Positions 39,131 to 49,095 of a stretch of DNA of 64,000 nucleotides are shown in pieces. Each line of letters begins with the position of its first letter. Within the stretch, counting starts at the first letter, position 1. The stretch is taken from positions 1 through 64,000 of the forward strand of contig VBWC01000006.1 of assembly GCA_006218035.1 (NCBI GenBank). Reading direction: 5' to 3'. The notes below the pieces were generated by a model. The model had not been told where the DNA came from and ran no database searches. It was given only the letters and a program-made list of their open reading frames with translations. Source of the stretch: Gammaproteobacteria bacterium. GTDB lineage: Bacteria; Pseudomonadota; Gammaproteobacteria; VBWC01. Made by a program: the position numbers and the translations under genes.

Positions 39131-40110
39131 CTGTGAGCGGACGCGATATATTACGAATTGCCGTTCTGGTCTTGGCTGTCGTCACGGTCGAAGGCGCTGT
39201 CGCCGCTTCGGCTGCGCCCGCCATGCCGAAGGATGTCGGCGAGATGGTGGTAATTCCCGCCGGCCACTTCATCATGGGCAGCGACAAGACCGATGTGGAC
39301 AAGAAGGCGCAGGAGGTCGGTTCGGTCAAGCCATGGCACGTCGATGAACGGCCGCAGCGCAAGCTTCGTCTCGAGGACTTTCGCATCGACAGGCACGAGG
39401 TCGCCAACGCCGGTTATCGAACCTTTGTCATCAAGGCCAACTACTGGGTGCCGCCGGCGTGGGCGCGTAGCGGTTACCTGTTGACGCGCAGCATTCTCGA
39501 CATCGCCGATGTCGACCAGTTACGTCATCTGGCCACGGAGGTATTCCAGCTTGATATGGATACGCGGGTCATGAGCCGCGAGCAGTTGCTCGATGCGATT
39601 GTGCAGCATCAGCAGGAAATGGACCAACTGCCGGTCACGGGTGTTACCTGGGAAAACGCACGCGAGTACTGCCGCTGGGCCGGCAAGCGTTTGCCTACCG
39701 AGGCGGAATGGGAGAAGGCGGCACGCGGGCCGGATGGCCGCGAGTACCCGTGGGGAGACCAGTGGGATGCGACACGGCTCAACGCCGGCGACGATCGGCT
39801 GTGGCCGAATCACGTCGCGCCGGTAACGGCATATGAATCCGGCAAGTCGTTTTATGGTGTTTACCAGATGGCCGGTAACGTCATGGAATGGGTGGAAGAC
39901 TCCTATGGCCCGTATGCCGGATCGGATTATCGGAGCGTCGCATTCGTGCCCGGTAACAAGGTCGTGCGCGGGGGCGGCTGGGGCGGTGTCGGTCACTACG
40001 CGATCAGTCATCTGTATCGCGGCGCGTACCGTTTTTACCTGCCGGAGAATTCGATGTTCAATGATTTGGGGTTTCGCTGCGCTGCGGACGGCATGCAGGC
40101 CGCGCCGTAA
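39127..40110 (+). CDS. FGE/SUMF1-like protein, exported, second of a coupled pair
   Basis: The 327-residue protein begins at GTG 39127, overlapping the previous stop codon (GTGA), so it is translationally coupled. A signal peptide (ILRIAVLVLAVVTVEGAVAASAA) precedes an FGE-type domain: MVVIPAGHFIMGSDK, RHEVANAGYRTF, AGKRLPTEAEWEKAARG, YQMAGNVMEWVEDSYG, GFRC. An insert of about 40 residues separates the first third from the core. The Cys pair of catalytic FGE is replaced (GGGWGGVGHYAISHLYRG), so it probably lacks the oxidase reaction and may bind or support the first protein. Confidence 0.9.
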   Translation: MTVSGRDILRIAVLVLAVVTVEGAVAASAAPAMPKDVGEMVVIPAGHFIMGSDKTDVDKKAQEVGSVKPWHVDERPQRKLRLEDFRIDRHEVANAGYRTFVIKANYWVPPAWARSGYLLTRSILDIADVDQLRHLATEVFQLDMDTRVMSREQLLDAIVQHQQEMDQLPVTGVTWENAREYCRWAGKRLPTEAEWEKAARGPDGREYPWGDQWDATRLNAGDDRLWPNHVAPVTAYESGKSFYGVYQMAGNVMEWVEDSYGPYAGSDYRSVAFVPGNKVVRGGGWGGVGHYAISHLYRGAYRFYLPENSMFNDLGFRCAADGMQAAP

Positions 40111-40123
40111 TCAGCACCGCCCC

Positions 40124-40480
40124 CTACCTGCCGGCGCCAACGATCGGAGTTTGTTGCTGGGCGCAGGAATAGAATACGTTAACGGCGTAGTCGTGTGGCG
40201 ACCCTTCCCACAGATAGGCATCCAGAATCACCGTCAGCAGCGGGGTTGATAACCTGTTTCCGGCGGCCGCGCCGGTCCCCGCGCTTAGCGCCGCCATATC
40301 AAGCGCATGCTCCGCCGGCACGCCGAGGCGGGAATTGATCACGGAATCGAAGCCAACCATCGCCGAACCAAAACACCCGCTTGCCCCTCCACCGACAACG
40401 TGAATATCAAGACCGGCCGGTACCGGTGCCGACAGACCCAGCATTACCGCCACCCACATTGTCCTGATAATCCGTTTCAT
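40124..40480 (-). CDS. Small exported protein, unknown
   Basis: The 118-residue protein has a signal peptide (MKRIIRTMWVAVMLGLSAPVPAG) and a short mature part, Gly/Ala-rich, with two Cys (SGCFGS and YSCAQQQ). LTVILDAYLWEGSPHDYAVNVF is the most structured stretch. It converges on the FGE pair with 13 bases between. A distant resemblance to the LDMYIWQGG segment of the 29516-30455 protein is too weak to use. Family not recognised. Confidence 0.6.
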   Translation of the reverse strand: MKRIIRTMWVAVMLGLSAPVPAGLDIHVVGGGASGCFGSAMVGFDSVINSRLGVPAEHALDMAALSAGTGAAAGNRLSTPLLTVILDAYLWEGSPHDYAVNVFYSCAQQQTPIVGAGR

Positions 40481-40710
40481 GAATCACCTCCATCGGGTGC
40501 CCATACTAGTTAGAGATATCTGTCAGCTCCTTGGTTCCTGGTTGACGTGCATTCAATGCTCAGCATTTCATCCGGTCTGTTATTACTATTGTCGGCACAG
40601 AAAACGTGGGTTTAAGGCTGGCGTGGCAGAGGGAATCAGCATGTGACTGAAATTTAGAGAGAAACAAATCGTACGCGTACCGCCGGCGAGTACAGGCGGC
40701 GCGGTAGTCG

Positions 40711-41106
40711 CTAGCGCTCTGGCGGTATCGTGCGCTTGTTGAAGTTTTCGTCGATGGCGACGTAGGTGAGTGTGGCGTCGGCGACCTTGTTGGAACGGTC
40801 GGTTGGCGAGACGTGACTGGCAAAGATGGTTATTTCGACCGTAACGGATGTGGTGCCAACATGGGTGACGGAACCATAGATGGTGACAATGTCACCCACC
40901 AGCACCGGTTTATAAAACTGAAACGTATTAACGGCGACGGTAACGACGCGCCCGCTGGCACGCTGCATTGCGACGACGCTGCCGGCCAGATCGGCCTGCG
41001 ACATCAGCCAGCCGCCGAAAATATTGCCGGCCGCGTTGGTGTCGCTCGGCATCGGTATCACGCGCAGCACCGGCTGCGGAATTTCTCCTGGTAACTCTTC
41101 GCTCAT
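40711..41106 (-). CDS. Acyl-CoA thioesterase (YciA-like hot-dog)
   Basis: The 131-residue hot-dog protein carries MPSDTNAAGNIFGGWLMSQADLAG, with the catalytic Asp and the N-terminal NxxG region, then VNTFQFYKPVLVGDIV. It hydrolyses acyl-CoA to free acid and CoA. It is the last gene of the fatty-acid degradation operon, four bases after the acyl-CoA synthetase stop. That placement suggests control of acyl-CoA load or CoA recycling. Confidence 0.9.
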   Translation of the reverse strand: MSEELPGEIPQPVLRVIPMPSDTNAAGNIFGGWLMSQADLAGSVVAMQRASGRVVTVAVNTFQFYKPVLVGDIVTIYGSVTHVGTTSVTVEITIFASHVSPTDRSNKVADATLTYVAIDENFNKRTIPPER

Positions 41107-41110
41107 CTCT

Positions 41111-42925
41111 TTAGTGACCTTCGTAAAGTTTCTCGATGATTTTCTGGTAACGCGCCAATATGGCAGGTCGGCGCTGTTTCATAGAGGGCGTTATCAAACC
41201 GTTCTCTATCGTCCAGGACTCGCGCAACACCGCAGCACGCCGGATCTGCGCATACCCCGGGAAGTGGCGCGTCGCGTCGCCGATACGTTTCAATACCGCA
41301 TCGACTACCGGCGGGCTGCTCAGCGATGCCTCGGCATCGGCATCGACACTCAGCCCGCTGGCAAACCGTTGCCACTGGTCGTTATCGACTACCACCAGTG
41401 CGGCGAGATATGGCCGCGCCTCGCCGATCACCATGACCTGTTCGAACAGCGGATCGTTGCTGATTGCCATTTCCATGTCGGCTGGCGGCACCTTCTCGCC
41501 GTTCGCCAGCACAATGATTTCTTTTAAGCGCCCGGTTATGTAGATGTGATGGCGCTCGATCCGCGCCTGGTCGCCGGTACGCAGCCAGCCGTCGGCGTCG
41601 ACGGCGTCGCGCGTGGCATCGGGCAGGTTCCAGTAGCCGAGCATGATGCCGGGGCTACGCACCAGCAGTTCATCATTTTCACCGGTACGCACTTCAACGT
41701 CCGGCAATGGTGCGCCGACACTGGCGGGATCGTTACTATCCTGACGATTCACGCTGATCACCGGGCCGGCCTCGGTCATGCCATAACCCTGCACGAGCGT
41801 GATGCCCAGCCCGATAAACAGTCGCGCCACGTCGGGTGACAGTGCGGCGCCGCCGCACACCGCGAGCCGCACGCGACCACCGAGGCGCTCGTGGATCTTG
41901 CCAGCGACCAGGCGTTCGAGCACCGGCCAGAGCAACAGCGACAAATGCCAGGACGCGCGGTTTTGCAGATAAAGAAAGCGCCGCCAGCCGATATTTTCCG
42001 CCGCCGCAAACAAGGCGCGTGCGAACGCAGGCTTCTCGGCAAGTTGCGCCTGTATGCGGCTTTGTACTCTCTCGAAGATGCGCGGCACCGAGATGATGAT
42101 CGTTGGACGGACGGTCAGCAGGTCGTCGGCCAGCTGCGGGATCGAGCGCGAGAACGCAACCGTGGCGCCGGCCATGATCGGTGCGTAGTACCCGACCGTG
42201 CGCTCGAGGGTGTGCGACAGCGGCAGAAACGATAAAAAAAGATCCTCGCGAAAGATATCAAAACTGCGCAGACAACTGGCGGCGTTCCACAGCAGGTTGC
42301 CGTGACTGAGCATGACCCCCTTTGGCCGCCCGGTGGTGCCGGAGGTGTAGACAATGGTGGCGAGCGTTGCGGGGTCGATGTCTGCAACGTGCAAATCGCC
42401 GCCTCGTTCCGGTAGCCACACGGCGGACACGATCAGCCGCGAGTCCGCCGGCAGCCCGTCAATGACATTCAGCGAAACAACACGTCGACAGCAATCCAGG
42501 TCATCCAGCACGGGCACGAGCGCCTGCCATTGATCGGCACCTTCGATCAGCAGCAGTTGCACCGCCGCATCCTTGATAATGTAGGCGATATTTTCGGGGC
42601 GGTCGTTGGTATACAGCGGGACCACGACCAGGCCCAGGCCCAGCGCCGCCTGATCGAACATCACCCATTCCCGGCTGTTGCGCGTCATCACGGCGACGCG
42701 GTCGCCGGCGTGCAAATTCTCCTGACGCATCGCTGCCTGCCAGCGCGCCACCTGCTGTTCCATCGAACGCCAGGTGCAATCACGCCACTGCCCGCCAGGG
42801 CTGTCAAAGTAGCGGTAAGCAATATGCTCCGGTGTGCGCCGCGCGCGCTCGGAAAACAGGCCGCACAGCGTTACGGCGGTATCGGCGGGAATAACGTCGA
42901 GGGTATTCGCTGGTGTGCTGGTCAC
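41111..42925 (-). CDS. Long-chain acyl-CoA synthetase (AMP-binding, FadD-like)
   Basis: This enzyme activates fatty acids to acyl-CoA through an acyl-AMP. About 604 residues; the family motif TIVYTSGTTGRPKGVMLSH is intact, with GYGMTEAGPVI and the late hinge YITGRLKEIIVLANGEKVPP. The start is uncertain: GTG 42925 just after the fadJ stop, ATG 42955 or ATG 42994 would overlap fadJ. I used the first, because homology begins after it. It is the fourth gene of the fadE-fadI-fadJ operon. Confidence 0.9.
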   Translation of the reverse strand: MTSTPANTLDVIPADTAVTLCGLFSERARRTPEHIAYRYFDSPGGQWRDCTWRSMEQQVARWQAAMRQENLHAGDRVAVMTRNSREWVMFDQAALGLGLVVVPLYTNDRPENIAYIIKDAAVQLLLIEGADQWQALVPVLDDLDCCRRVVSLNVIDGLPADSRLIVSAVWLPERGGDLHVADIDPATLATIVYTSGTTGRPKGVMLSHGNLLWNAASCLRSFDIFREDLFLSFLPLSHTLERTVGYYAPIMAGATVAFSRSIPQLADDLLTVRPTIIISVPRIFERVQSRIQAQLAEKPAFARALFAAAENIGWRRFLYLQNRASWHLSLLLWPVLERLVAGKIHERLGGRVRLAVCGGAALSPDVARLFIGLGITLVQGYGMTEAGPVISVNRQDSNDPASVGAPLPDVEVRTGENDELLVRSPGIMLGYWNLPDATRDAVDADGWLRTGDQARIERHHIYITGRLKEIIVLANGEKVPPADMEMAISNDPLFEQVMVIGEARPYLAALVVVDNDQWQRFASGLSVDADAEASLSSPPVVDAVLKRIGDATRHFPGYAQIRRAAVLRESWTIENGLITPSMKQRRPAILARYQKIIEKLYEGH

Positions 42926-42929
42926 GATG

Positions 42930-44975
42930 TCAGACGAGTTGCGTCCATCCGGCATCCGGCGCGAAACGCTTGCCGTGACGCTGTTCCAGTTCACGCAACG
43001 TGGCCAGCAACTGATTGGCGCCCGCCTGATCGAGGTAGTGCAGCGGTCCGCCGCGGAATGGCGCGAAACCGGTACCGAAAATCACGCCGGCATCGAGAGC
43101 GTCGCTATTGTCGACGACGTTCTCGCGCAGGCAGGCGACCGCTTCGTTGAGCAGCCGCAGCATCAGCCGGTTAGCGACATCGCGGGATGGTTCGCGATCC
43201 TTGGGCAGTCGCGCCTTTACCGGTTTGCCCTTCTTGTAACGATAAAAGCCCTGCCCCGACTTCCGTCCCAGATGTTGGGCGGCGACCAGATTCTTCAACC
43301 GCTCCGGGATCGTTGTGGTGAAGTTGTTGCCGCCGAGGCCCTTCGACAGGATGTCCGCGACCGACAGGCAGATATCCAGCCCGACGGTATCGGCGAGTTC
43401 TATCGGGCCCATCGGCATGCCGAAATCCGTCGCGGCGCGGTCGATCTCGGTCGCCGGCACGCCCTCGCTTTCGAGCACTACCGCCTCCATCAGATAGGGC
43501 ATCAATATCCGGTTGACGAGAAATCCGGGGGTGCTGGTGACCTGCAGCGGCAGACGGTCGATTTGACGGGCAAACGCGCTGGCCCGGTTAACAACGCCGG
43601 CGTCGGTGTCCGGTCCTGCCACGACCTCGATCAGCGGCATCTTGGACACCGGGTTGAAGAAGTGCAGGCCGACCAGGCGCGCCGGTGCCGCCAGCGAATT
43701 GCCGATGACCTCGAGCGGAATGCTCGAGGTGTTGGTGGCGAGTATCGCGCTGCCCTTTACCTTGCGCTCAATGTCGCGAAACAGTGCCTGCTTGGCGTCG
43801 GCGTTTTCAAAGATGGCTTCGATGATCACGTCGGCCCGCGTCAGCCCGTCGCCATTAACGTCCGGCATGAGCCGGTCCATCGCCGCCTGAACGAGATTTG
43901 GCAGTTTCAGGCGCTCCGTAAAAAGCTTGTGCGCCCGGGACAGAACCGCGCCCAGCGCCTCGATACGTTGATCCTGGATGGTGACGCGCAATCCCTGCAG
44001 CGCACACCAGGCGGCGATGTCGCCGCCCATGACGCCGCCACCGATGACGTGCACATGTTTCGCCTTGAAGTCGGTACCGCGCCCGTGTGTTTTCAGCTGG
44101 TTCTGCAACTGGAACACGCGTACCAGATTACGCGCGGTATCACCGATGATCAGCCTGGCGACCGAATTGGCTTCCTCGGTCAGCATGCGCTCGGGCCGAT
44201 CACCGTACTGCGCCCACAGATCGATTAACGCGTATGGCGCCGGATAGTGTTTCCGATCGGCCTTTTTCGCCACATTGTATTTCAGAAAGCGGGCCAGCCC
44301 CGGCCGCAGCCAGCGGCGATCGAGCCACTGCTGCCAGCGACGTGCGCGGCGCGGCGGCGGCGGTTTGTGTATCATTGACCGGGCGCCGTTTTTCAGGTGA
44401 CGCAGCGGTACCGCGTGATCGACCAGGCCGATCTTCTTCGCGGCGCGCGCACTGACCGTGCGTCCGGTCAGCATCAGGTCCATCGCCGCGGGCGCACCCA
44501 GCAACCGGATCGATCTGACCGTACCACCGAAACCGGGATGAATGCCGAGGCGGACTTCCGGCAGGCCGAGGCGCGTGTTGGCTTCATCGGCGGCGATGCG
44601 ATACCGGCAGGCAAGGGCCAGTTCAAGGCCGCCGCCGAGACAGTAACCGTGGATCAGTGCGACGGTTGGAAACGCGAGTCGTTCGATATGATCCATGATG
44701 CCCTGGCCGCGCTGAATCAGCTCCAGCGCCCGGTTCGGCGTATCAATCGCCGTGAATTCGCTGACATCGGCGCCGGCGATAAAACCGGATGTTTTCGCCG
44801 ATAGAATAACCAGTCCGCGTGGCCGTTCACCGGCCAGTTGTTCCAGGATAGCGTCGAGTTCCTCAAGAACCTCCCTGGAAAGCACGTTGGCGCCCGCGTC
44901 GGCCTTGTCGAAATACAGCCACGCGATATTGTCGTCGTCGGTCTCCAGTCGCCAGTGACGCGCGTTGTAGTTCAT
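42930..44975 (-). CDS. fadJ: Bifunctional enoyl-CoA hydratase / 3-hydroxyacyl-CoA dehydrogenase (FadJ-like)
   Basis: The 681-residue protein performs two central steps of beta-oxidation. The N-terminal crotonase domain (about 1-190) has SGFIAGADVSEF and HGYCLGGGLELALACRYRI. After a basic linker, the NAD-binding domain carries VHVIGGGVMGGDIAAWCALQG. The C-terminal dehydrogenase domain has LVGLHFFNPVSKMPLIEVV and, later, GTGFAPFRGGPLHYLD. Its ATG overlaps the thiolase stop (ATGA). It is the third gene of the operon. Confidence 0.95.
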   Translation of the reverse strand: MNYNARHWRLETDDDNIAWLYFDKADAGANVLSREVLEELDAILEQLAGERPRGLVILSAKTSGFIAGADVSEFTAIDTPNRALELIQRGQGIMDHIERLAFPTVALIHGYCLGGGLELALACRYRIAADEANTRLGLPEVRLGIHPGFGGTVRSIRLLGAPAAMDLMLTGRTVSARAAKKIGLVDHAVPLRHLKNGARSMIHKPPPPRRARRWQQWLDRRWLRPGLARFLKYNVAKKADRKHYPAPYALIDLWAQYGDRPERMLTEEANSVARLIIGDTARNLVRVFQLQNQLKTHGRGTDFKAKHVHVIGGGVMGGDIAAWCALQGLRVTIQDQRIEALGAVLSRAHKLFTERLKLPNLVQAAMDRLMPDVNGDGLTRADVIIEAIFENADAKQALFRDIERKVKGSAILATNTSSIPLEVIGNSLAAPARLVGLHFFNPVSKMPLIEVVAGPDTDAGVVNRASAFARQIDRLPLQVTSTPGFLVNRILMPYLMEAVVLESEGVPATEIDRAATDFGMPMGPIELADTVGLDICLSVADILSKGLGGNNFTTTIPERLKNLVAAQHLGRKSGQGFYRYKKGKPVKARLPKDREPSRDVANRLMLRLLNEAVACLRENVVDNSDALDAGVIFGTGFAPFRGGPLHYLDQAGANQLLATLRELEQRHGKRFAPDAGWTQLV

Positions 44976-46279
44976 GATCCCGCCCCGGTGTCGTGTTCGA
45001 CCAGCATGGCGCCGCCCTGGCCGCCGCCGATGCACAGGCTCGCGATGCCGCGTTTCGCCCGCTGTCGCGCCAGCACGTGCAACAAATGCAGGACGATACG
45101 CGCACCGCTGGCACCCACCGGATGACCGATGCTGACGCCGCCGCCGTCGACATTGAGCCGCCCGTGATCGATATGCCCGATAGCACCTGACAGGCCGAGC
45201 TCGGCCCGGCAATAGCCGTCGTCCGCCAATGCCGCCAGGCAAGCGATCACCTGCGCCGCGAACGCCTCGTTGATTTCCCAGTAATCGACTTCGCCGAGTT
45301 TGAGCTTGTTGCGCGTCATCAGCGGCGCAATGGAATGTACCGGACCCAGGCCCATCTGTGCCGGATCGACGCCAGCCCACTGGCTGTCAACGATGCGGCC
45401 GATCACCGGCAATTTATGCTTATACACGGCGTTCTCGCTGGCGAGAACCAGCAGGCTCGCGCCATCGGTAATCTGCGCGCTGTTACCGGCCGTGACATTG
45501 CCGAAGGGTTTGTCGAATACCGGCCGGAGTTTCGCCAGACCGTCAACGCTGGAGTCGCGGCGCAGGCCGTCGTCGTGTTGATACACATTGCCGCGCGTAT
45601 CATAAATCGTTTCAATCTCGCCGAGTCCGTTGTTGTCCTGCCCGGCCGCCAGCCGTCGGTGACTTTCCACGCTGAACGCGTCCATTTCGTTGCGGCTGAT
45701 GCCGAAACGGTAAGCGAGATTTTCAGCGGTTTGACCCATCGTCAGCCCGACGACCGGATCCGTCAGGCCGCGCAGCAGACCGATCACCGGTTTAAAATGT
45801 TTTGGCCGCAGCCGGGCAAATTGTTTCAGGCGCGCGCCTGCTGATCGTGCTGCACTCAGGCCGCCGAGCCACGCGACCATCGCGTTGTTGTACAGCACTG
45901 GCGCGTGGCTCATCGATTCGGTGCCGCCGGCCAGCACCAGCTCTGATCGTCCGCTGGCGATATTGTGGAACGCGCAGTCCAGGGCCTGCATGCCCGAGGC
46001 GCAGTTGCGCTGCACCGTCCAGGCGGGAACGCCATGCCCGCAACCGAGGCGCAGCGCCACGACACGGCCGATGTTTGCCTCGTCGGGTCCCGGCATGACG
46101 CAACCGAGTATCACCTCGTCGAGATCGGCCGGTTCGAATGACTGGCGTGCCAGCAACGGCCGGCCACACGCGATGGCAAGGTCGGATGCGGTGAACGGAC
46201 CGGGCGTGCCGCGTGTTTTCAAAAACGGTGTACGGCTACCGTCGACAACGTAGACTATCCGTCCCGAGATGGCGCTCAT
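44972..46279 (-). CDS. fadI: Acetyl-CoA C-acyltransferase (thiolase, FadI-like)
   Basis: This enzyme cleaves 3-ketoacyl-CoA with CoA at the last step of beta-oxidation. The 435-residue protein has active-site Cys93 in QRNCASGMQALDCA and the late motif VSIGHPVGASGARIV with the catalytic His. NEAFAAQ is also present. The start is ATG 46279 by homology; AAGGAG lies rather far (15 bases) upstream. Partner of the overlapping fadJ gene; together they form the FadIJ complex. Confidence 0.95.
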   Translation of the reverse strand: MSAISGRIVYVVDGSRTPFLKTRGTPGPFTASDLAIACGRPLLARQSFEPADLDEVILGCVMPGPDEANIGRVVALRLGCGHGVPAWTVQRNCASGMQALDCAFHNIASGRSELVLAGGTESMSHAPVLYNNAMVAWLGGLSAARSAGARLKQFARLRPKHFKPVIGLLRGLTDPVVGLTMGQTAENLAYRFGISRNEMDAFSVESHRRLAAGQDNNGLGEIETIYDTRGNVYQHDDGLRRDSSVDGLAKLRPVFDKPFGNVTAGNSAQITDGASLLVLASENAVYKHKLPVIGRIVDSQWAGVDPAQMGLGPVHSIAPLMTRNKLKLGEVDYWEINEAFAAQVIACLAALADDGYCRAELGLSGAIGHIDHGRLNVDGGGVSIGHPVGASGARIVLHLLHVLARQRAKRGIASLCIGGGQGGAMLVEHDTGAGS

Positions 46280-46391
46280 GATGGGGGTGATACGCTCCTT
46301 GTCGCCGCTTCCGTTATGTCCGCTCGTCCGGTGTTCCGGACCCATTGTAAAACTTTTTCCAGCATCGTGTATTTCACAGGAGGTGCGCAGG

Positions 46392-48815
46392 TCACTTGAA
46401 ATCTGCGGTGAAATCGTCGACCCGGATCACGTCCTTGCGCGCCAGTTCAGCCGCATGCAGTGTGCCTGCCTCGCTGGCATCAATGACACCCTTGTCGAGC
46501 CCGTCCGCCGCCAGCGCCTCGATATCGCGACCCGCGAGCCGGCCGCTTGCGGCAGCCGCGCGCAGTTTCTTCTCGATCGCTTCGGCTGCCACGATTTTTG
46601 TCAGCGCGTCCTCGATCCGACCGAGGGCCTCGTTGGGGTCTTGCGAGACAAAAATACCCGCCGTCAGTCGGTCGCGCACCGCGGAGGGTTGCAGCAAGAG
46701 GTCGGCGATGCGATGCCCCAGTTCATCCGACGGAGCACGAAACGGCATGCCGGTCGGAAACGCGATCAACCGCAGCAGCCACGCCACAGGACGGCTGGGA
46801 AGGTTTCTGAAGACACCGTTGAATGCGGTTTGCATCGCATGCAACGCGTCCTGGCACGCCCATTCCACGAGCGGCAGATCCTCGGCCGGCCGGCCCTGAT
46901 TTTCAAAATGCTTCAGTACACTGGACATCAGATACATCTGCGCCAGTACATCGCCCAGCCGCCCTGACAACTTTTCGCGACGTTTCAGTGCGCCGCCCAG
47001 CAACAGCATCGTCACATCCGCGGTGATTGCAAATGCCGCGCTCATCCAGGTCAACCGCTGGTAATAGCGCCGGGTTGGGCCGGAAAACGGTGTCGGTGAG
47101 AGCCGCGCGCGGGTCAGGCCGAGGAACAGCGAACGCGCCGCGTTGCTGATCGCGAATCCGATATGGCCGGCCAGCGCGGTGTCGAAGTCGCGCGCCGAGC
47201 GGACCGGGTCCGCGTCCATCGCCGCTTCCATTTCCTCAAAGACGTAGGGATGACAGCGGATCGCTCCCTGGCCGAAGATGATCAGGCTGCGGGTCAGGAT
47301 ATTCGCGCCCTCGACTGTGATACTGATCGGGATCGATTGATAGACACGCGCCATGATGTTGCGTGGCCCCATGCAAATGCCGGCACCGCCCTGGACATCC
47401 ATGGCGTCGTTGACAACCTTGCGCATATATTCAGTCAGGTGATATTTGACAATGGCCGACGGCACCGAGGGTTTCTCGCCGAGATCGACGGCACCGGCGG
47501 TCATCGTGCGCGCCGCATCCATGACGTAGGTGTACCCGGCCATACGCGCCAGCGCTTCCTCGACGCCCTCGAACTTGCCGATCGGCAAGCGGAACTGGCG
47601 CCGGATGCGCGCATAGCCGCCGACGCCACGGCAAGCCAGTTTGCCGGCCCCGGTGCTGAGTGCCGGTAAAGAGATGCTGCGCCCTGCGGCCAATGATTCC
47701 ATCAGCATCCGCCAGCCCTGGCCGACGCGTTTCTGTCCACCGATGATCCAGTCCATCGGAATGAACACATCCTTGCCGCTGTTCGGCCCGTTCTGGAACG
47801 CCATGTTCAATGGCAGATGGCGGCGGCCGATGGTAATCCCCGGAGTCTGGGTCGGTATCAGCGCCAGCGTAATGCCGATGTCTTCCCGGTCACCCAGCAG
47901 ATGATCCGGGTCATAGAGCTTGAACGCCAGGCCCAGCACGGTGGCGACCGGACCGAGCGTGATGTAGCGCTTGTCCCAGTTCAGGCGAATGCCGAGCACC
48001 TCCTTGCCGTCGAATCTGTCTCGGCAGACGATGCCGGTATCCGGTATGCCGCTCGCGTCACTGCCGGCCTCAGGACTCGTCAGCGCGAAACACGGTACCT
48101 CTTCACCACGGGCGAGCCGCGGCAGATAGTGCTTTTTCTGTTCGTCTGTGCCGTAGTGCAGCAACAGCTCGGCCGGACCGAGCGAGTTAGGCACCATGAC
48201 GGTCACCGCTGCGGTGACGCTGCGGCTGGCGACCTTCATAACAACGCTCGAATGCGCCAGCGCGGAAAACTCCAGCCCGCCGTAGCGCTTCGGAATGATC
48301 ATGCCGAAGAAGCCGTGCTGCTTGATGAAGGTCCATATTTCCGGCGGCAGGTCGTGGTCGGTATGCGTGATGCGCCAGTCGTCCAGCAGGCGGCAAAGTT
48401 CGTCGACCGGGCCGTCCAGAAAGGCCTTCTCTTCCGATGTTAGTGTCGGGGAGGCAAAGCGTACGAACTGCTTCCAGTCCGGTCGGCCGCTGAACAGCTG
48501 GCTTTCCCACCATACCGAGCCGGCCTCAAGCGCCTCGCGCTCGGTTTGGGACATCGACGGCATGATCTTGCGGAAGACACCCAGTAGCGGATCGCTCAGC
48601 CAGCGGCGGCGTATGCCGGCAACACCCAGGCACGCGACCAGCGTGATAAACGTCGACCAGAGTACGAAGGTGGCGAGATAGCCGGAATCGCTGGTGATCG
48701 TGATGAAGCCGAGCACCGCGCCGATCGCAATGATCCAGCCCGCAAGCGGGGCCCGGATATAGGCCAGCAACCACGATAGCCCCAGTATGACCGCAAGCCA
48801 CAGGGTCCAGCACAT
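46392..48815 (-). CDS. fadE: Acyl-CoA dehydrogenase FadE
   Basis: FadE carries out the first oxidation of acyl-CoA. The 807-residue protein matches E. coli FadE in size and layout. Two to three N-terminal membrane helices (about 2-65) precede the acyl-CoA dehydrogenase domains (CFALTSPEAGSDASG, VQGGAGICMGPRN), and a large C-terminal FadE-specific region follows. The ATG at 48815, eight bases after AAGGAG, is the likely start. It is the first gene of the fad operon; its stop is 113 bases from the thiolase start. Confidence 0.95.
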   Translation of the reverse strand: MCWTLWLAVILGLSWLLAYIRAPLAGWIIAIGAVLGFITITSDSGYLATFVLWSTFITLVACLGVAGIRRRWLSDPLLGVFRKIMPSMSQTEREALEAGSVWWESQLFSGRPDWKQFVRFASPTLTSEEKAFLDGPVDELCRLLDDWRITHTDHDLPPEIWTFIKQHGFFGMIIPKRYGGLEFSALAHSSVVMKVASRSVTAAVTVMVPNSLGPAELLLHYGTDEQKKHYLPRLARGEEVPCFALTSPEAGSDASGIPDTGIVCRDRFDGKEVLGIRLNWDKRYITLGPVATVLGLAFKLYDPDHLLGDREDIGITLALIPTQTPGITIGRRHLPLNMAFQNGPNSGKDVFIPMDWIIGGQKRVGQGWRMLMESLAAGRSISLPALSTGAGKLACRGVGGYARIRRQFRLPIGKFEGVEEALARMAGYTYVMDAARTMTAGAVDLGEKPSVPSAIVKYHLTEYMRKVVNDAMDVQGGAGICMGPRNIMARVYQSIPISITVEGANILTRSLIIFGQGAIRCHPYVFEEMEAAMDADPVRSARDFDTALAGHIGFAISNAARSLFLGLTRARLSPTPFSGPTRRYYQRLTWMSAAFAITADVTMLLLGGALKRREKLSGRLGDVLAQMYLMSSVLKHFENQGRPAEDLPLVEWACQDALHAMQTAFNGVFRNLPSRPVAWLLRLIAFPTGMPFRAPSDELGHRIADLLLQPSAVRDRLTAGIFVSQDPNEALGRIEDALTKIVAAEAIEKKLRAAAASGRLAGRDIEALAADGLDKGVIDASEAGTLHAAELARKDVIRVDDFTADFK

Positions 48816-49095
48816 AGGCAACGCTCCTTCGTTGTTTTCAGTCTACCAGTTCGGCGCGGTTCCGCCGCATCTGGCCCGCCTGGTTGTCGCCGGCTTCACG
48901 TTCGTGGTCGTTGGCGATATCCACCGCCGATTAGAACCGCCTCGCAACACGCCGTCAAACAAGCTATCCCGTTGTAATATCGGCAAGAATACCGGATTCT
49001 GTAGGCGTGGAATGTTGCGGCGACTATCGTTTGGTAGTCCGGAAACCGGTATTCAGACGGGCGACAAACCGGGCGCTTCGTGCGGTCGGCCGTGA

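Noticed and set aside
39127-40110. Treating the second FGE-like protein as a sulfatase activator
   Set aside because: The catalytic Cys pair is missing and no sulfatase gene is nearby.
42834-44228. A 464-codon open frame opposite fadJ and the synthetase gene
   Set aside because: It overlaps two confirmed genes and shows no family motif.
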